Positions 63,257-64,000 of a stretch of DNA of 64,000 bases are shown piece by piece. Positions within the stretch are counted from its first letter, which is position 1, and every line of letters starts with the position of its first letter. The DNA lies in the NCBI GenBank assembly GCA_002256425.1, contig NKIZ01000001.1, forward strand, positions 434,001 through 498,000. Direction: 5' to 3'. Origin of the DNA: Alphaproteobacteria bacterium PA2 (GTDB lineage: Bacteria > Pseudomonadota > Alphaproteobacteria > Caulobacterales > Caulobacteraceae). The notes beneath the pieces were generated by a model. That model saw only the letters and a list, made by a program, of their open reading frames with translations, ran no database searches and had not been told where the DNA came from. The position numbers were made by a program, and so were the translations under genes.

Positions 63257-63874
63257 CTAGCGGTCCTTCAGGCCATTGACCCCGCTCAGGATCATGGTGA
63301 CGGCGAAATCAGTTGCGGCCTTGGTGTCGAACGGCCGCCGCATGAGCATGCGGTCAGCGACTTCGCGCGCAATGCCGATACAGGCTGCCGCCAGATAGTC
63401 CGGATCAGCGCCCCGGGCGCCGCCCCGGGCGATCTCATCGACAATGCATTCCCTGACTTCGGCAAACACCGCCTGCATTTCCGGCGTCTCGCCCTGAATA
63501 TGCAGGTGCGGCTCATCAGGAGGTCGCCTTGCGAGCCAGGACTGATGTTCGACGGCGACAAAGTCGAGATAGGCTGCGATCGCCGCCCGGACAAAACTCT
63601 CCCAGTCGGTCGCCTGTGCTCTCTGCGCTTTCAGGATGGGGGCGAACCGCCGGGCGCCGTCCGCCGACAGGGCGGCGGCGACCTCCTCCTTGGAATGGTA
63701 GTAATTATAGAAGGTGCCAGCGGCCAGACCGGTGCGCCGGACAATGTCCCTGACGGTGACATTGTCATAGCCCATCTCGCCAAACACCTCCCGGGCCGCG
63801 TTCAGGATGGCCTGGCGGTTCTGCACCTTGGTCTGCTCGCGCTTGCCAAGAGGGAGATAGGCGACTTGGGGCAT
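63257..63874 (-). CDS. TetR/AcrR family transcriptional regulator
   Basis: 205 aa. An N-terminal helix-turn-helix (ILNAAREVFGEMGYDNVTVR, then IVRRTGLAAGTFYNYYHSKEE) is followed by a helical ligand domain. It is the first gene of the TetR-esterase-oxidoreductase-MetAP operon and presumably represses it. A TGACG-GG-CGTCA palindrome lies 20-31 nt upstream of its start. Confidence 0.92.
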   Translation of the reverse strand: MPQVAYLPLGKREQTKVQNRQAILNAAREVFGEMGYDNVTVRDIVRRTGLAAGTFYNYYHSKEEVAAALSADGARRFAPILKAQRAQATDWESFVRAAIAAYLDFVAVEHQSWLARRPPDEPHLHIQGETPEMQAVFAEVRECIVDEIARGGARGADPDYLAAACIGIAREVADRMLMRRPFDTKAATDFAVTMILSGVNGLKDR

Positions 63875-63893
63875 AGGAACTCAAACTCGAAAA

Positions 63894-63905
63894 TGACGGG
63901 CGTCA
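63894..63905. promoter_or_regulatory. Candidate TetR operator
   Basis: TGACG-GG-CGTCA is a 12-bp inverted repeat just upstream of the TetR start codon. TetR-family acyl-CoA/ester regulators often use such sites, so autoregulation of the whole operon is plausible. The remaining bases to 64000 show no credible gene. Confidence 0.45.
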
Positions 63906-64000
63906 ATATAGAGCCCGGTGGATGATTGGAAACCCAATTTGCCTGCTGACTAATAGGAGGACGGCAGGGGATCGGAATTGCAGCCTGCGCGGCACTGGCT

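Overview
The window looks like chromosomal core DNA from a high-GC alphaproteobacterium of the Caulobacterales, probably a Phenylobacterium or Caulobacter relative. The evidence is a full-length PodJ-type polarity protein, the alphaproteobacterial gene order tsaE-amgK-murU-addB-addA, a long-form dCTP deaminase, DUF6356 and DUF3429 proteins, a SafE/TIGR02186 pair, and the block rpmH-rnpA-yidC-engB followed by argB, dapD and dapE. No phage, insertion sequence, CRISPR array or rRNA operon is visible. The genus is inferred from gene content only.

Layout. 1-8230 (minus) is a tightly overlapping operon: PlsC-like acyltransferase, tsaE, amgK, murU, addB and the N-terminal part of addA, which runs off the left edge. 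8301-13478 holds mmsA, an SDR, a VOC protein, metZ and dcd, followed by tRNA-Gly(CCC). 13641-22820 is rich in signalling and regulation: a Crp/Fnr regulator, a chemoreceptor, an Lrp regulator, rsgA, a small soluble histidine kinase and a hybrid PAS histidine kinase. 22879-27569 is the least ordinary stretch. It has a secreted protein with three CX10C modules on AAKP linkers, an enoyl-CoA hydratase, a small secreted cysteine-repeat protein, an AT-rich intergenic region, a secreted peptide made of five identical or near-identical decapeptide repeats with its own promoter and terminator, and a convergent TonB-dependent receptor.

27781-33974 is a co-directional array of five acyl-CoA dehydrogenase genes. 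Four have a helix-G catalytic-type glutamate and the last is degenerate, which suggests mixed alpha/beta enzymes. Next come an MprF-like protein, a small membrane protein, podJ, and the SafE-TIGR02186-DUF3429 cluster. 41413-44618 holds the DNA-repair pair pdeM and Lhr-like helicase. 44655-46483 is a small operon with a phytanoyl-CoA dioxygenase-like protein and a DsbA-family isomerase.

46570-60401 is housekeeping: rmuC, def, fmt, truA, dapE, an SDR, dapD, a HAD nucleotidase, argB, an exported amidohydrolase, a sixth acyl-CoA dehydrogenase, engB, yidC, rnpA and rpmH. 60476-63874 is a compact TetR-esterase-quinone oxidoreductase-methionine aminopeptidase operon with a palindromic candidate operator just upstream.

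Themes: fatty-acyl and branched-chain catabolism (six acyl-CoA dehydrogenases, enoyl-CoA hydratase, mmsA, thioesterase), translation and protein maturation, lysine/peptidoglycan precursor synthesis and recycling, DNA repair, and polarity signalling. Start codons were reassigned where a Shine-Dalgarno sequence or family alignment argued for it. All functional calls rest on motif recognition by eye, without database searches.
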